DNA from: Microbacterium flavum
GTDB lineage: Bacteria > Actinomycetota > Actinomycetes > Actinomycetales > Microbacteriaceae
Reading direction: 5' to 3'
Assembly: GCF_018717645.1 (NCBI RefSeq)
Contig: NZ_JAFLHG010000005.1
Span: forward strand, 1 to 64,000
DNA: 64,000 bases
Shown here: one piece after another, positions 49,971 through 59,125 of the stretch
How the letters are laid out: the number at the start of each line of letters is the position of its first letter
Numbering within the stretch: position 1 is the first letter of the stretch
Made by a program: the position numbers and the translations under genes
Notes under the pieces: generated by a model
Told to the model about the DNA's origin: nothing
What the model saw: the letters and a program-made list of their open reading frames with translations, nothing else
Database searches by the model: none

Positions 49971-52110
49971 ACCGGGGAAGCGTGGCGAGGTCGTCGAGGA
50001 GGACGACCTCGCCCTCGGGGCCCGCGAGCGGAATCTGCCAATTGGGGTACTCGGTATCGGTGCCAGGCTGGTTCTGCGTGCGGCGCTCGCCCACGGCGTC
50101 CACGAGCGCGACGCCGACCAGCTGCGAGGGGGATGCCGTGATCAGCACGCTGAGCGCCTCGATCACCTCCCGCTCGCTGGGCGCCTCGCCGATCAGGCCG
50201 CGGGAGCGCAGCAGCGTCAGCATCGCGGCGCGCTCGGCATCCGCGTCGGCGAGCTCCTCCTCGACGGGCCGGGTCAGCAGTCCGAGCCGCGCCCGCAAGG
50301 CGACGTGCTCGTCCGCGAGATACCCCGCCGTCGGAGGCAGATCGTGCGTGTTGACGGTCGCGAGCAGCGACCGGCGGTACTCCTCGGGCGGGCGGAAGCC
50401 ATCGCCCTCGCGCTCGAACCACAGCACGCTCGTGCCGAGGATGCCGCGATCGGCGAGGTAGTCGCGCACCCAGGGCTCGACGTTGCCGAGATCCTCGCCG
50501 ATGAGGACGGCGCTCGCGCGCTGCGCCTCGAGCATCAGCACCCCGATCATCGCCTCGTGGTCGTAGCGCACGTAGGTCCCGGCGGCGGGCGAGAGCCCCT
50601 CGGGGATCCACCACAGCCGGAAGAGCCCGATCACGTGGTCGATGCGCAGCGCGCCCGCGTGGCGGAGGAGGGTGCGGATCATGTCACGCAGCGGCGCGTA
50701 GCCGCTCTCGGCGAGCGCACCCGGGAGCCACGGCGGCTGGTTCCAGGTCTGCCCCTGCTGGTTGTACATGTCCGGCGGGGCACCCACCGCCATCCCCTGG
50801 GCGTACATCGGCCGGAGCGACCAGGCATCCGAGCCGAGCGGGTGGACGCCCACGGCCAGGTCGTGCATGACGCCGATGGCCATGCCGGATGCCTTCGCCG
50901 CCGCCTGGGCGCTCTCGACCTGCTGGTCGCAGATCCACTGCAGCCAGACATGGAAGCGGACCCGGCCCGCGAGGCGTTCGCGGAGGTCGGAGATCAGGGG
51001 CGAGGCGATGTCCCACGCCTCGTCCGGGCGCGCCGATCCCTCGTAGTGCTCCTCGAGGGCGCACCACAGCGCGAAGTCGTCGAGCGGCTGTCCTTCGCGC
51101 GCGGCGAACGCGTCCCGCTCGGCGACGCGCGCGGGCGACAGGGGCACGGCGAAGATCGCGTCCAGGGCGACCCGCTTGGCCGCCCACACGGCATCGCGGT
51201 CGATCCGTGCGGGGTCCAGGTCCATCGCGGCGACGGGCGTACGAGCCGCCTCGACGAGCGCCCGCTCGGTGGGGGTGAGGTACGCGACCTCGCGGATGTC
51301 CTCGGGACGCACGTACAGCGGCGCGAGGAACCGGCGCGACGCCGGCCGGTACGGCGAGGCCTCGATCGGACTCGTGATCTCCGCCGCGTGGATCGGGTTC
51401 ACGAGCAGGAAGTCCGCGCCCTCCGCGCCCGCGATCGCCGCGAGGTCGGCGAGGTCGGCGAAGTCGCCCATGCCCCACGACGCGCGCGAGCGCACCGAGT
51501 AGAGCTGCGCCATGAGCCCCCAGCCGCGGTGGCGGCCGGGGCGGGTCGGCGGGTCGGGCATCCGCTCGGGGGTGATGACCAGGCCCGCCTGTGCGCTCTC
51601 GGTGGCATCCCCGCCGCCGAACGGCGTGAGGAACGCGTGCACCGTGTGCCACCCGACCGGCAGGGTCGTCGGAAGGGGCACCTCGACACGCCAGCGCGTC
51701 GCGCCGTCGACCTCCCGCGCGACGGGAGCCTGGTCGGGAACGGGCAGGTCGCGCCACGATCCGTCCTCCAGCGCGACGACGAGGCGGACGTCGTGCCCGT
51801 CCGGCACGTGGACGGGCAGGGCGCGCGCGCCGGGGCGTGACACGAATGAGGGGGGCAGCACGCGTCGCCACGGCGCATCCTCGACCTCGGCGAGGGTGGC
51901 GGAGATGTCGTCATCCGTCGCCGTCTCCACGTGCATCGCCTGCAGGACGGCGCGCAGCGTCGGGGCGGGGACATGGACCCGGTCGCCGAAGAACGACCAG
52001 TACTCCGTCGCGATCCCGTGGGCGGCGGCCAGCTGCACCAGCGCGGGTGAGGGCTCGACCGGCGCGCTGTCGGGCGTGGCGGTGTCGGGCGTGGGGCTGT
52101 CTGCGGTCAT
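49933..52110 (-). CDS. malQ: 4-alpha-glucanotransferase (amylomaltase)
   Basis: The ATG at 52110 gives 725 residues, the long actinobacterial form with an N-terminal extension of about 150 residues. The GH77 catalytic motifs are present: GDFADLADLAAIAG early on, LRIDHVIGLFRLWWIPEG (nucleophile Asp), VLIGEDLGNVEPWV (general acid Glu) and TVNTHDLPPTAGYL (third Asp). The enzyme transfers maltosyl units between alpha-1,4-glucans in maltose or glycogen metabolism. The upstream frame to 52227 lacks a ribosome site and was not used. Confidence 0.94.
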   Translation of the reverse strand: MTADSPTPDTATPDSAPVEPSPALVQLAAAHGIATEYWSFFGDRVHVPAPTLRAVLQAMHVETATDDDISATLAEVEDAPWRRVLPPSFVSRPGARALPVHVPDGHDVRLVVALEDGSWRDLPVPDQAPVAREVDGATRWRVEVPLPTTLPVGWHTVHAFLTPFGGGDATESAQAGLVITPERMPDPPTRPGRHRGWGLMAQLYSVRSRASWGMGDFADLADLAAIAGAEGADFLLVNPIHAAEITSPIEASPYRPASRRFLAPLYVRPEDIREVAYLTPTERALVEAARTPVAAMDLDPARIDRDAVWAAKRVALDAIFAVPLSPARVAERDAFAAREGQPLDDFALWCALEEHYEGSARPDEAWDIASPLISDLRERLAGRVRFHVWLQWICDQQVESAQAAAKASGMAIGVMHDLAVGVHPLGSDAWSLRPMYAQGMAVGAPPDMYNQQGQTWNQPPWLPGALAESGYAPLRDMIRTLLRHAGALRIDHVIGLFRLWWIPEGLSPAAGTYVRYDHEAMIGVLMLEAQRASAVLIGEDLGNVEPWVRDYLADRGILGTSVLWFEREGDGFRPPEEYRRSLLATVNTHDLPPTAGYLADEHVALRARLGLLTRPVEEELADADAERAAMLTLLRSRGLIGEAPSEREVIEALSVLITASPSQLVGVALVDAVGERRTQNQPGTDTEYPNWQIPLAGPEGEVVLLDDLATLPRFTSLVSAVDARV

Positions 52111-52186
52111 GGATGCCTCCGTCCCGCCCATCCTGCCAGTCGTCGCCGCCGTGCGGGAATGCGTGACGGACCGGCGACGGAACCGC

Positions 52187-53539
52187 TCAGACCTCGAGCT
52201 TCTCCAGCCGCGCGACGAGCCCGGCACGACGCGGGGAGCGCGCCGGCAGCATCTCGAGGGCGAGCCGCAGCACCTCCGCGTCGTCCTGTCCGTCGGCCGT
52301 GTCGACGTAGGTCAGGAGGACCTCGACGGATGCCTCGGTCAGCAGCGCCTCCCGCAGGGCGAGCCGGACGGTCTCGCGGAGCTCGTCGATGCCGGGCGCG
52401 GTCGAGTCGGGCAGCACGGGGCCGCGGTAGGCGGCGAGCGCGACGCGGTGCGCTCCGCGTCCCAGGAGCGAGAGCACCTGCTGCGCGTCGGTGTCGAGCT
52501 CGGCGGGGAGGCGGTACGGGCGGGACGAGGGCACGAGGTGCGGAGCGACGCGCTCCAGCGTCTTGCGCAGGCGCACCATCTCGGGCCGGAGCGTCCCGTC
52601 GGTGGCATCCGGCCCGTAGACGAGCTCCGTCAGCCGCTCGGCCGACAGGCCCTGCCGGTGCACGGCCAGCATGAGGAGGATCTCCGCGTGACGGCCGGAG
52701 AGCTCGGCGATCGTCTCCCCGCTGCCGCTCGAGACCTCGATGAGCGCCTTGTCGCGGCCGAGCACCCGCAGTGTCGCGATCTCCGGCGCGCGCGGAGCGC
52801 GGGCGGCGGAGCGCGACAGCCCGCGGGACGAGCTGCGGCGCACGGGGATCGGCGCCGACGCGGCGGCACGGGCGCGCAGCCGCGCGACGAGCAGCTCCCC
52901 CTCGACGGCGCGGGCGGTCGCGTCGACGAGCAGCTGGGCCTGCGGCGTCGCCGCGTCGCTGCCGCCGGTGACGTCGATGACGCCGAGGAGGCGTCGGGTC
53001 TCCGGATCGTGCACGGGCGCAGCCGTGCACGACCAGGGCTGGACGAGGCGGTTGAAGTGCTCGGCACCGTGGATCTGCACCGACCGGCCGAGGGCGAGGG
53101 CCGTGCCGGGGGCGGAGGTTCCGACGATCTCCTCCGACCAGTTCGCCCCCTCGACGAATCCCATCGCCCCGGTGAGGTCGCGGATGCCGTGGTCGCCCTC
53201 CACCCAGAGGAGCCGGCCCGCGGCATCCCCGACCGCCACGACGACGCCGGCGTCGGACTCGGGGAGCAGCAGGGCCCGGATCATGTCCATCGCTCCGGCG
53301 AGCGGGTGGGCGCTGCGATAGGCCTCGATCTCATCGTCGAGCAGATCGAGGGGCGGCAGCGCTTCGGCTCCGACGAGGTGCGCGAGCGAGCGTCGCCACG
53401 ACTCCTGGACGAGCGAACGCACCTGGGTGAGCCGCGGGTCGGCGCCGTTCCCGCCGACGAGCTCCTCGTGCGCACGCTCGATGAGCAGACGCGACGTCTC
53501 GGGCGAGACCTCGCGACGCGACGACCATGACGAGGGCAT
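52187..53539 (-). CDS. GAF-domain transcriptional regulator with winged-helix C-terminal part
   Basis: A 450-residue protein. Residues 1-230 match the N-terminal part of acetoin-operon-type regulators (VRSLVQESWRRSL, then a GAF domain with FVEGANWSEEIVGTSAPGTA and SCTAAPVHDPETRRLLGVID). In place of the AAA+ and Fis domains of AcoR, the C-terminal part has a winged-helix-like region (SGRHAEILLMLAVHRQGLSA, then TLRPEMVRLRKTLE) and a helical tail. Such regulators occur near aldehyde dehydrogenase genes in actinobacteria, so control of the dehydrogenase at 46.9-48.4 kb is plausible but inferred. Confidence 0.78.
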   Translation of the reverse strand: MPSSWSSRREVSPETSRLLIERAHEELVGGNGADPRLTQVRSLVQESWRRSLAHLVGAEALPPLDLLDDEIEAYRSAHPLAGAMDMIRALLLPESDAGVVVAVGDAAGRLLWVEGDHGIRDLTGAMGFVEGANWSEEIVGTSAPGTALALGRSVQIHGAEHFNRLVQPWSCTAAPVHDPETRRLLGVIDVTGGSDAATPQAQLLVDATARAVEGELLVARLRARAAASAPIPVRRSSSRGLSRSAARAPRAPEIATLRVLGRDKALIEVSSGSGETIAELSGRHAEILLMLAVHRQGLSAERLTELVYGPDATDGTLRPEMVRLRKTLERVAPHLVPSSRPYRLPAELDTDAQQVLSLLGRGAHRVALAAYRGPVLPDSTAPGIDELRETVRLALREALLTEASVEVLLTYVDTADGQDDAEVLRLALEMLPARSPRRAGLVARLEKLEV

Positions 53540-53632
53540 GGCGACTCCGATCAGCGGCGAGGAAGTGCCGTCAGTCTAGATCGCGGCCGGAGTGTTGGCG
53601 AGCGCACGGATGCGCCTGGGCGCCCATGCGCG

Positions 53633-55087
53633 TCAGCGGGCGGCCCACCAGGCGCGCAGGCGCTGCTCGGCGGCATCCGGGCCGATGACACCCTCGTCGA
53701 GGCGCACGTCGAGGAGGAAGCGGTACGCCTCGCCGACCTCGCGGCCCGGCCCGATGCCGAGGACCTCCTGGATGCGGTTGCCGTCGAGCTCGGGGCGCAT
53801 CGCGTCGAGCTCCTCCTGCGCGGCGAGCTCCGTGATGCGGCGCTCGATGTCGTCGTAGGCGCGGCGCAGACGCCCCGCCTTCCGCGCGTTGCGGGTCGTG
53901 ACGTCGGCGCGGGTGAGGATGTGCAGGCGCTCGAGCTCGCTGCCGGCATCCCGCACGTACCGGCGCACGGCGGAGTCCGTCCACGCCCCCTCGGCGTACC
54001 CGAAGAACCGCAGGTGCTGCTCGATGAGCTGGACGACCGCGCCGATCGTCGCGGTGTCGAAGCGCAGCGCCTGCAGCCGTTTGCGCGCCATCCGCGCGCC
54101 CTTGAGGTCGTGGTGGTGGAAGCTCACACCACCGCCCGGTTCGAGCTTGCGGGTCGCGGGCTTCCCGATGTCGTGCAGGAGCGCGGCGAGGCGGAGGGTC
54201 ACGTCGGGTGCGCCGCCCGGATGCCGCTCGTGCTCGAGGTCGATCGTCTGCTGCAGGACGGTGAGCGAGTGCTCGTACACGTCCTTGTGGTGATGGTGCT
54301 CGTCGATCTCGAGCCGCAGCGCGGGGACTTCGGGGAGGATCTCGCCCATGAGTCCGGTGTCGACGAGGATCCGGATGCCGGGGACCGGATCATCCGTCGC
54401 GAGGAGCTTCACGAGCTCGCCCTGCACCCGCTCGGGGCTCACGATCCGGATGCTGGCGCGCAGGCGGGTCATCGCCTCGAGCGTGTCCGGCGCCACCGTG
54501 AATCCGAGCTGAGCGGCGAACCGGGCGGCGCGGAGCATCCGCAGCGGGTCGTCGCCGAAGCTCACGTCGGGATCGCCAGGCGTGCGCAGGATGCCGGCGA
54601 CGAGGTCCTCGACCCCGCCGGTGGGGTCGACGAGCGCCGGGACGGGCAGGCGCAGCGCCATGGCCCCGACCGTGAAATCGCGGCGCGAGAGGTCGGCGTC
54701 GAGGTCGTCGCCGAAGGCGACGGTCGGCTTGCGGGTCACGCCGTCGTAGCTGTCGGCCCGGTAGGTCGTGATCTCGACCTGCTCGGAGGTGCCCGGCTCT
54801 CCCGACACTCCCGGCCCGGCCATCTTCGCGCCGATCGTGCCGAACTCGCGACCGATGTCCCACGTCGCGGATGCCAGCGGCTTCACGATCCGGAGGATGT
54901 CGTCGGGCCGCGCATCCGTGGCGAGATCGAGGTCGTTCGTCCGCCGCCCGAGCAGCGCGTCGCGCACGGGACCGCCCACGATCGCGAGCTCGAACCCCGC
55001 CTGCGCGAATGCGGCCCCGAGCCGCGCCATGATCGGAGAGGTCGCGAGAGCACCCAGGCGATCGAGCCCCTCGGCCATAGTGAGCAT
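53633..55087 (-). CDS. cca: CCA tRNA nucleotidyltransferase
   Basis: The ATG at 55087 gives 484 residues (an ATG three codons later is possible). The class II nucleotidyltransferase head has IVGGPVRDALLGRRTNDLD (catalytic Asp pair in DLDLATDA), RRDFTVGAMALRL and RMLRAARFAAQLGF; the C-terminal half has an HD domain (LAALLHDIGKPATR). The enzyme adds or repairs the 3' CCA of tRNA. Its place beside the methyltransferase and DUF6049-murJ genes matches the actinobacterial origin-proximal order. Confidence 0.94.
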   Translation of the reverse strand: MLTMAEGLDRLGALATSPIMARLGAAFAQAGFELAIVGGPVRDALLGRRTNDLDLATDARPDDILRIVKPLASATWDIGREFGTIGAKMAGPGVSGEPGTSEQVEITTYRADSYDGVTRKPTVAFGDDLDADLSRRDFTVGAMALRLPVPALVDPTGGVEDLVAGILRTPGDPDVSFGDDPLRMLRAARFAAQLGFTVAPDTLEAMTRLRASIRIVSPERVQGELVKLLATDDPVPGIRILVDTGLMGEILPEVPALRLEIDEHHHHKDVYEHSLTVLQQTIDLEHERHPGGAPDVTLRLAALLHDIGKPATRKLEPGGGVSFHHHDLKGARMARKRLQALRFDTATIGAVVQLIEQHLRFFGYAEGAWTDSAVRRYVRDAGSELERLHILTRADVTTRNARKAGRLRRAYDDIERRITELAAQEELDAMRPELDGNRIQEVLGIGPGREVGEAYRFLLDVRLDEGVIGPDAAEQRLRAWWAAR

Positions 55088-55157
55088 GGGTTCGAGCCTA
55101 CCGGGGCGGTGCGAGACGTCCCGGCCCGAGCGCCCGCGACCCGCGACCACCCTCCGA

Positions 55158-56795
55158 TCAGTCGGCGAGGTGCAGGAACCCCGCGAAGACGAGCTCGCGC
55201 ACGCGCGGGAGGATGTCGGCGCGCAGGGCCGCGGCATCCACCTCGAGTAGGTCGGCGATCGCCGCGATGAGGGGACCGAGCGGGAGGTCGCCGTCGCTGG
55301 CGCCGACGAGGGCGGCGAGCGCAGGGTCGACCTCGATCGTCCGGGCCAGGGCGCCGCCCTGACGGAGCTCGATCACCGAGGGGGCCTCGACGCCGGGCAG
55401 GTGGTGGCGCGCCTCGGTGACGTCTCCCGCGACGACGACGCGGGTCGCAGACAGGGCGTCATCGTCGAGGACGGCCAGCGCGTCGTGGGCGGTGAGCGCC
55501 TCCGCAAGGTGCGCGCCGAGCGAGCCGCCCGGGAGCGGATGCGCGATCCGTTCGAAGCGGCGCAGCGTGGGCGTTCCCGTCGCCGTCCGGCGCAGGAGCA
55601 GATACCCGAACCCGATGGCGGTCACGTCGCGCGCCGCGAAGTCGGCGAGCCAGGCCTCGACGAGCGTCGCGTAACCCGGGGTCCCGGGGGCGGTGCCGCC
55701 GTCGCGGACCCACAGCTCGGCGTAGGCGAGCGGATCGAGCTGCTCGCGCTCGATCACCCAGGCATCCAGGGGCTCGGATGAGGCATCCACCCACGCGCGG
55801 ACGCGCTCGAGCCCGTCCTCGCCGCCGCGGTACTCCCAGTTGCCGAGCAGCTGCGCGACGCCGCCGGACGCCAGCACCCCGCCGACTCCCGACACGAACG
55901 CCGCGACGAGATCATCGCCCGCGAACCCGGCATCGCGATACTCGTACGCGGGCACCCCCGCCGCGCGGGGGGTGATGACGAACGGAGGGTTGGAGACGAC
56001 GCGATCGAACTCCTCGCCCGCCACCGGCGCGAACAGGCTCCCGTGTCGCACCTCGACGGCGGCGGCGCCCTCGTTGAGCAGGACGTTCAGGCGCGTGAAG
56101 GCGAGAGCCCGCTCCGAGACGTCGGTCGCGACGACGTGTGCGGCGTACGCCCGGGCGCGGAGCGCCTGGATGCCGCATCCCGTCCCGAGGTCCAGCACCC
56201 GGGTCGCGGGCGTCGGCAGCTGCAGTCCCGCGAGGGTGAGTGATGCCCCGCCCACGCCGAGCACGTGCCCCGGGGGGAGCGGACCGCCGAGAGCCGCCTC
56301 GTCGAGATCGCTCGCGACCCACCATCCCCCGTCCGCCCCGCCGTCGGCGTAGTCCTGGGGGCGCAGCAGCACGCGGGGGACGACACGCGCCCCCTCGATC
56401 GCGGCGAGACCCAGCGCCGCGAGCCCGCGGGCACCGGCGTGCGGGAGGGCCGCGTCGACGGATGCCAGGGGCGTCGGAGCGCCCAGGAACAGCAGCCGAG
56501 CAAGCGTCGCGACGCGCACGGCCGCACCATCCGGGCGATCGTCGGCGGCGACAGCGCCCTCGCCCTCGATCCTGTCCAGCGCGCGGAGCGCGGGTCCGGT
56601 CAGCCCGTGTCCGATCGCCTCGTCGGCCAGCGGACCCCAGAGCGCGCGCACCGCGTCGGCGGTGTAGCCGGCCTGTGCGAGGTCGGTGCGCAGCAGCGCG
56701 ACGAGTGCGGGGTCGGGGTCTTCTCGCAGGGCTGCGTCGGACTCCGATCCGGGGGTGGGGGCAGGGTTCGCGAGCTCAGTCACCGCGGCATCCAT
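55158..56795 (-). CDS. Class I SAM-dependent methyltransferase (PrmC/RlmG-like)
   Basis: A 545-residue protein starting at the ATG at 56795. A helical N-terminal region of about 200 residues is followed by a Rossmann methyltransferase domain with VLDLGTGCGIQALRA (motif I), VVATDVSERAL and the VVSNPPFVITP motif of N-methyltransferases acting on amino or amide nitrogens. The C-terminal part has no recognised fold. The gene is divergent from the DUF6049-murJ operon and adjacent to cca, a conserved actinobacterial arrangement. The substrate is unknown; rRNA or a protein are both possible. Confidence 0.87.
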   Translation of the reverse strand: MDAAVTELANPAPTPGSESDAALREDPDPALVALLRTDLAQAGYTADAVRALWGPLADEAIGHGLTGPALRALDRIEGEGAVAADDRPDGAAVRVATLARLLFLGAPTPLASVDAALPHAGARGLAALGLAAIEGARVVPRVLLRPQDYADGGADGGWWVASDLDEAALGGPLPPGHVLGVGGASLTLAGLQLPTPATRVLDLGTGCGIQALRARAYAAHVVATDVSERALAFTRLNVLLNEGAAAVEVRHGSLFAPVAGEEFDRVVSNPPFVITPRAAGVPAYEYRDAGFAGDDLVAAFVSGVGGVLASGGVAQLLGNWEYRGGEDGLERVRAWVDASSEPLDAWVIEREQLDPLAYAELWVRDGGTAPGTPGYATLVEAWLADFAARDVTAIGFGYLLLRRTATGTPTLRRFERIAHPLPGGSLGAHLAEALTAHDALAVLDDDALSATRVVVAGDVTEARHHLPGVEAPSVIELRQGGALARTIEVDPALAALVGASDGDLPLGPLIAAIADLLEVDAAALRADILPRVRELVFAGFLHLAD

Positions 56796-56905
56796 TCGTC
56801 GTCCGTTCGCGGCGCGGCGGCCGGTCACCGCTCGCGCACAGGGGCGTGACCCTAGAATCTCACCTGATCGTGCGGTCTGGGATCGCACAGGAGTCGAATC
56901 CCTCT

Positions 56906-59125
56906 ATGACCAGCCCCTCCCGCCGCCCGTCGCGCCGCGCCACCCGCACCGGCCGCACTCACCGCGCCTTCACCGCGGTCCTCGCGACGCTGGGGGCGAC
57001 CTCGATCGCTCTGGGCGCCCTCATCGGTTCGCTCGGCAGTGCTCCCGCAGCGTCGGCCGCGGCCGATCCCGCCGCGAGCGGCGACATCGTCTTCACACTC
57101 GCGCCCGCCGCCGGGGGGATCGTGACGAGCGGATCGGCGCTGGCCCTCACCGTGTCCGCCTACAACCCGACCCTCGCGGATCTGGGCGGCGGCAGCGTGC
57201 GCGTGACGACCTCCGCCACCCCCCTCGCCGATCGCACCGCCACGCGGGCGTGGCTGGCAGGGGAGGTCACCGACGACTCCCGCACGGAGACCACGCTCGC
57301 CGAGACCACTCTCCCCGCCGTGGCCGGCCGCGCCACGACCACCGCGACGATGTCGGTGGACTCGTCACCCCTCGCCGCGTGGCCCGCGGGCGTCTACCCG
57401 ATCCGCGCCGACTACTCCTCCACCGCCGGCCCGACGACATCGCGGAGCGTCCTCGTGGTCCCCGCGGCCTCCGCCGGTGGCGGCGTGGCCGTCGTCGTCC
57501 CGGTGACGGCGCCCGCCCGCACGACGGGCCTCCTCACGGCCGACGAGCTGACGAAGCTCACCGCCACCGGCGGGGAGCTCCGCGACACGCTCGACGCGGT
57601 CGCCGGCACGAACGCCGCCCTCGCCGTCGACCCCGCGATCGTCGCGGCGATCCGGGTGCTCGGCTCCTCGGCTCCGGCGAGCGCGACGCAGTGGCTCGCG
57701 GACCTCATGTCCCTTCCGAACGCCCGATTCGCCCTGCAGTTCGGTGATGCGGATCTCGCCACCCAGATCGCCGCTGGTCTCAGCGCCCCCCTCGAGCCTC
57801 TGCCCCTGACCCCGTATCTCCAGACGCGCGACTTCCCGTCCGCCACGGGGACCCCCACCCCGACACCGACGACCGGCACCACCGATGCCCCCGGCGGCAC
57901 AGATCCCGCCGACGCCCCGAACACGGACACGGACACGTCGACCGAGGCGGCGACACCAGCGCCGTCGCCCTCGCTCCCGACCACGCCGACGTTCCCCACG
58001 CTCGCCGAGCTCACCGACGTCGGATCCTCACTCGGGGCGGTCTTCTGGCCCGCATCCGGCAGCGCGGGCGATGCCACCGTCGCGGCCCTCGCGGCGGCAT
58101 CCGGCCTCACGCTCCTCGACTCGCGCGCCGTGAGCGACGCGCGAGCGCCCTCCTCAGCCTCGGCGAACGGCGGGCGCCTTCTCGTCTACGACGCCGACAC
58201 GTCCGCCGCCCTCGGCATCGCGGCATCCAGTGCGGGCGCCCCCGCGCGGGACGCGGCGCTGGCGGCGGCATCCGCCTACGGACAGTTCGCCTCGGCCGAC
58301 GCCGGCGAGGCGCCCGTCCTCGTCGCCGTCGACCGGGCGAGCAGCTTCCCGTCCCTCCGTCCGGCCCTGCAGGCGGCCTCCGCGCTCGCGGGGCGCGCGG
58401 CCGTGGGCATCGGCGCACTCACCGCAGCGGAGCCCGCCGCGGTCACCCTGAATGCCGTGCCCGACGATGCGGAGCGGACCGCTCGCCTGCACGCGCTCCT
58501 GAGCGACGAGGGCGACCTGGAGAGCTTCTCGTCGATCCTGCAGGACCCGCTCGTGCTCACCTCGCCGGAGCGGGCGGCGGTCCTCCAGCTCACCGGCAAC
58601 GGATGGCGGTCGGCGACCGAGGATGCCGCGCAGAAGGCCGTCGATGATCATCGTGCGCAGACACGCGACACGCTCGGCGCGGTCTCGATCACGCCGCCGA
58701 GCGACATCACCCTCGCCGCGACGAGCGCCCCACTGGCCTTCTCGGTGCGCAACGACCTGCGCTGGCCGGTGACCGTCATCCTGTACGCCACCCGCAACGA
58801 CCCTCGACTGATCGTCCAGAACACGACGACCGTCGAGGCGGGACCCGCGCAGAACACGCGGGTGCAGGTGCCGGTGCAGGCGCGGGTGGGCAGCGGTGAC
58901 TCGACGCTGGACCTGCAGCTGCGCAGCATCACGGGAGTCCCGATCGGCGACCAGGTGCCGGTCAACGTCGCCGTCCGCGCCGAGTGGGAGTCGGTCGGCC
59001 TCGTGGTCATGCTCACGATCGTCGCGCTGCTGCTGATCCTCGGCGTCGTGCGCACCGTCCGGAAGCTCCGCCGCCGAGGCGCCCCGGCGCAGATTCCCGA
59101 CGACCTGGAGGATGCCGATGGCTAG
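56906..59125 (+). CDS. DUF6049 family secreted/membrane-anchored protein
   Basis: From the ATG at 56906 the product has 739 residues: a Sec signal peptide (AFTAVLATLGATSIALGALI core), a large extracytoplasmic part with beta-rich domains, a Pro/Thr-rich low-complexity segment near residues 315-355, and a C-terminal transmembrane helix (VGLVVMLTIVALLLILGVV) with a short basic cytoplasmic tail. The gene overlaps murJ, and this pairing is conserved across actinobacteria (as with the gene before mviN in mycobacteria), which suggests a part in cell-wall synthesis. A longer frame upstream (to 56240) lies antisense to the methyltransferase gene. Confidence 0.85.
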   Translation: MTSPSRRPSRRATRTGRTHRAFTAVLATLGATSIALGALIGSLGSAPAASAAADPAASGDIVFTLAPAAGGIVTSGSALALTVSAYNPTLADLGGGSVRVTTSATPLADRTATRAWLAGEVTDDSRTETTLAETTLPAVAGRATTTATMSVDSSPLAAWPAGVYPIRADYSSTAGPTTSRSVLVVPAASAGGGVAVVVPVTAPARTTGLLTADELTKLTATGGELRDTLDAVAGTNAALAVDPAIVAAIRVLGSSAPASATQWLADLMSLPNARFALQFGDADLATQIAAGLSAPLEPLPLTPYLQTRDFPSATGTPTPTPTTGTTDAPGGTDPADAPNTDTDTSTEAATPAPSPSLPTTPTFPTLAELTDVGSSLGAVFWPASGSAGDATVAALAAASGLTLLDSRAVSDARAPSSASANGGRLLVYDADTSAALGIAASSAGAPARDAALAAASAYGQFASADAGEAPVLVAVDRASSFPSLRPALQAASALAGRAAVGIGALTAAEPAAVTLNAVPDDAERTARLHALLSDEGDLESFSSILQDPLVLTSPERAAVLQLTGNGWRSATEDAAQKAVDDHRAQTRDTLGAVSITPPSDITLAATSAPLAFSVRNDLRWPVTVILYATRNDPRLIVQNTTTVEAGPAQNTRVQVPVQARVGSGDSTLDLQLRSITGVPIGDQVPVNVAVRAEWESVGLVVMLTIVALLLILGVVRTVRKLRRRGAPAQIPDDLEDADG

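Noticed and set aside
56240..56905. N-terminal extension of the DUF6049 protein
   Set aside because: It runs antisense to the methyltransferase gene, is very Arg-rich, and would bury the signal peptide.
56855..56910. tRNA T-arm-like GTCGAATCC before the DUF6049 gene
   Set aside because: No matching acceptor stem, D-arm or anticodon arm surrounds it.
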